Below are positions 61,440-64,000 of a DNA stretch of 64,000 bases, in pieces. Position 1 is the first letter of the stretch. Every line of letters begins with the position of its first letter. The notes beneath the pieces are model-generated. The model made no database searches. It was given only the letters and a program-made list of their open reading frames with translations, and was not told the DNA's origin. Source of the stretch: Isoetes taiwanensis (taxonomy: Eukaryota; Streptophyta; Lycopodiopsida; Isoetales; Isoetaceae); contig JAJEKV010000035.1 in NCBI GenBank assembly GCA_021234155.1, positions 434,001 through 498,000 of the forward strand, in the 5' to 3' direction. The translations under genes were made by a program, and so were the position numbers.

Positions 61440-64000
61440 TCAGAAAGCAACTTCTTTTAGCTCTACAAAATCAACCTCTTCGTCAACAGAGCTCGTGAGA
61501 GGTGGCTGAATCTCTGATGATGTCATCTTGGCATAATCAGATGAGGATTTGACGCCTAGCTCTTGATTCTCATCAGGAAGATTTGGTAAGACAGCCAATC
61601 TCATCCTAATGAAGTTCACAACCTCCTTGTCTATTTCCACAGCCCACACAATTTCGCCCTTCTTGAGTGCACATGCAATGGTGGTACCAGAGCCGAGAAC
61701 GATCAAGCACCCAATCTCCCGGACGAAAACATGTCAATGAGATGGTTGATGAGTTTTGAGGCTTTCGATAGTGGTTCACAATTCTGCCCCGTGCACTCGG
61801 GTCTTGCGACCTTCAGAATAACCGCAGGAAACTCTAAAACATTTGAGAAGTCGGTCAAAGGTGCGTAGTGTTGAAATGCTCCATGGTCCTCTTGCCATCG
61901 AAGCTCCAAGAACCAACGCAGATATTCCACTTTGCTTAATGTACTGGGGCCTCCAAAGATGATAATTTATATTCGCTTTGTACCTTCAAGAGAAAGGGCA
62001 TTGGTCAGCAGAACTAAAGAAAATAACAAGTAGTGTATTCCGTAATACAAAGCGCACTGCACTAAGTTCTCGTGAACCAGCCTTGGTCGAGATCCAAAGT
62101 GATTTTTGAAGTCGGGCTTCAACAAAACCAGCTTGCATATCGGAGTGAAATACCACTAACCGCCAGTGTCTAGTCAGTAGTGATCTTCATTAAGCCTTTT
62201 ATAAATTCATTGAAATCGCGATGCTTAAAAGGAACGCCATCAGATCGATCGCCTTTAATCTTGAAGCCGTGAGGGAATGTCGCAATAATTAGCGTAAAAT
62301 CTTGTGGCTTCACACTCGCTACAAGCTTGGTGCGTCCTCATGTACAACCGAGTAAAGATTGTTTTGGTCAATAAAGTAAACGTTTCATAGTTCTGCGACC
62401 TCCACAACCGACGCCCGCCAAAGTTCTTTCTTCTTCGAGCAATCCTTACCAGGTGCATGAAACCTTCTCGTAGGTCCTTGTTTTTCTTCTTACTCGCAAA
62501 ACCACAAAATAATTAAAACATTTACAAATCTACGCTACCTAAACGCCTTCAAGGCAAAGCTTACCCAAAACCTTCAAAATTTGGAGCTGCATCGAACAAT
62601 TCTCTCGCCGATGTAGCAATAGGATAAAGCTCCCCGCGACCCATCCCATGTTTGCACATTCAATTGTTCCATCAAACATGTTTGGCATGTAATGACGTTC
62701 TTCTGGCGGCAACATTCAAACCAAGAATTACATCAGGGACACATCTACAGAAGAACTTTTTCGCAATCATAAAACAACACCACATCAAACAAGAAAAGCC
62801 AAAGTGTATTCCGGAATACACTTTGGCTTTAGCACTAAAGCCAAAGTGTATTCCGGAATACACTTTGGCTTTAGTGTTAAAGCCATAGTGTATTCCCGAA
62901 TACACTTTAAAGCCAAAGTGTATTCCGGAATACACTTCGGCTTTAACAGTAAAGCCAAAGTGTATTCCGGAATACACTTTGGCTTTTGCTCAATGTTGCA
63001 TACGTTGACACAAAAGACAAAACTTTCTTAAAGACTTACTTGTGCAACTCCTTCAACATTTTTTCTAAAGTAAATTCCTTGTCCACAACCTTCGCAAAGA
63101 ATATTTCTAACAACGGAATGTCTGTAAATCCTTGAAGCTCCCTCCAGACAGTGATAGTCATTTCTTTTTTTGGAACATCGGATCCCTTTTTCTTGTCTGT
63201 TACTTTGCCCTTACTTTTGAGGTCTCCGCGCTCGAACATATTGAAGATTTTGTTTTGCAAATCCCAAATCTAAACAAAGTAACAAATGGCGTTAGCACAA
63301 CGTGATTCGGAATAAAATGTGGGACTAGCTACTTAAACTAAAATGCGGACATACCCTTCCTTCTCTAAACGCAAGCTGGAACCAGTTGTCATGTGCAATA
63401 AGAGATGTCCTTTTGTTGTCCTCGTCGTACTTTAAACAACACTCTACGGCACACGCCTCTTTGAGTTCCAAGGAGTAAGCTGGCTTCTTTAGGTCGTCGC
63501 CATATTTTTCTTTTTAAAAATAAGAAATTCTCTCAGGCATAAACCTTATTTTGTCCACAAAACTCATCTTCAACTTGTACTTTCGTTGTCCGCATTGTGT
63601 GTGTTGGCAACCATCTTAGCTTCTTCGGTTTCGGTAAGGCCACAATATACCGCACAAAGAACCGCCGATACCTAGGGTTGAACTTCTCCTTGTACAGCTT
63701 GCCTCCTTGCTTTTAAAGTTGGATTCCCCCTAACACATAATGCGTGTAGGTGTCCGTGATTTTTCCTTGTCATACCGGGCGGGTCAATGCAATCGCTCCC
63801 TCGTCAACTAGCACAACTATAGGAGCTACATGAGCATACGGATTGCTCCTAATCCGCCCTTCAAGTTCCTTAAATGATCTGCATAAATCTTTCCGAACTT
63901 GAAGAGGTCTCTCACCATTTTCGCTTCTTTGGTGGCGGCTTCATTGACGTTATTTGCAAGTAAATCACACCTTGCACAAGCTTTTCCCCGTTAATTGCTG
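61440..64000 (-). pseudogene. DNA N4/N6-methyltransferase-like multi-exon gene, decayed
   Basis: The C-terminus (61,930-61,440) reads LSKASKLINHLIDMFS, then GDWVLD, then LGSGTTIACALKKG and WAVEIDKEVVNFI. This is the S-adenosylmethionine-binding motif I region, near the C-terminus as in beta-class bacterial methyltransferases. A CGTT insertion between VLD and LGSGTT breaks the frame. About 62,320-62,200 reads FTLIIATFPHGFKIKGD where a catalytic DPPY/SPPY would be expected; the proline-aromatic motif is degraded. Upstream exons: 63,269-63,040 (GFTDIPLLEIFFAKVVD) between a good GT-AG pair (63,354-63,270) and a GTAAGT donor (63,039); 63,515-63,355; and about 63,875-63,570 (HVAPIVVLVDEGAIALTRPV ... 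THYVLGG, then RRFFVRYIVALPKPKKLRW), perhaps ParB-like. Two in-frame stops lie in the last. It continues past the window. Confidence 0.6.
62795..62986. repeat. Array of five long palindromes
   Basis: Perfect 36-bp palindromes with centre GTGTATTCCGGAATACAC and outer arms AAAGCCAAA/TTTGGCTTT lie at 62,795, 62,837 and 62,951. A one-mismatch copy lies at 62,909 and a shortened copy at 62,879. Spacers are 0-6 bases. It sits in an intron-like gap of the methyltransferase-like gene. Short frames on both strands are artefacts of the symmetry. Confidence 0.95.

Noticed and set aside
62795-62986. CRISPR-like array
   Set aside because: Repeats are symmetrical palindromes with 0-6 base spacers, not direct repeats with unique 25-40 base spacers, and the setting is a plant nuclear intron.
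63236-63512. Independent small genes in the 63-kb minus-strand frames
   Set aside because: They are joined by good GT-AG introns and read on in one gene together with the methyltransferase-like C-terminus.

Overview
The window reads as nuclear DNA of a land plant. The copia LTR element uses the usual plant primer-binding site (TGGTATCAGAGC). Gene fragments of pentatricopeptide (PPR), LRR-receptor, methylthioribose kinase and WDR48-like type are present, and introns are GT-AG. The sequence is AT-rich, gene-poor and crowded with transposons. I cannot name the species. A non-flowering lineage is a guess, based on the DUF7869-type and bacterial-type DNA methyltransferase-like remnants.

Layout. 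0-2 kb is a decayed DUF7869-like pseudogene. 2-6.4 kb is AT-rich spacer with tandem repeats. 6,452-15,269 is a complete Ty1/copia element with 387-bp LTRs and a 5-bp target duplication; a 3.76-kb minus-strand Helitron carrying PPR and LRR fragments sits inside its leader. 15.6-16.06 kb is a terminal-inverted-repeat element. 17.9-18.4 kb has two inverted Helitron 5' ends beside a duplicated exon-like segment. 19.4-20.1 kb holds WDR48-like exon remnants and 20.9-22.2 kb an L1-type LINE 3' end. 22.8-27.3 kb is a probable Helitron. 29.7-33.8 kb has LINE 3' ends around the best host-like gene, a secreted or membrane protein (30,409-32,258) broken by one frameshift.

34.5-42.1 kb contains three Helitron-like elements, each filled with 1.4-1.9 kb of almost pure purine sequence, with a Ty3/gypsy remnant between the second and third. 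An exon of methylthioribose kinase follows at 42.2 kb, then another Helitron 3' end. 43-53.5 kb holds LINE fragments, a tRNA-derived SINE head, palindromic repeats and a truncated inverted copy of the membrane-protein gene. 56,320-60,155 is another minus-strand Helitron. 61.4-64 kb (minus) is a multi-exon, decayed gene with a DNA N4/N6-methyltransferase-like C-terminus; an array of five long palindromes lies in one of its introns.

The unifying signal is one Helitron family. Its 5' end is TCTTATATTATAATGTT. Its 3' end is an 8-bp-stem hairpin (core CCCAGCAACGCTGGG) followed by CTAGT. It recurs at least seven times and explains most gene fragments and most of the odd sequence composition. I see no intact host gene except possibly the membrane-protein locus.
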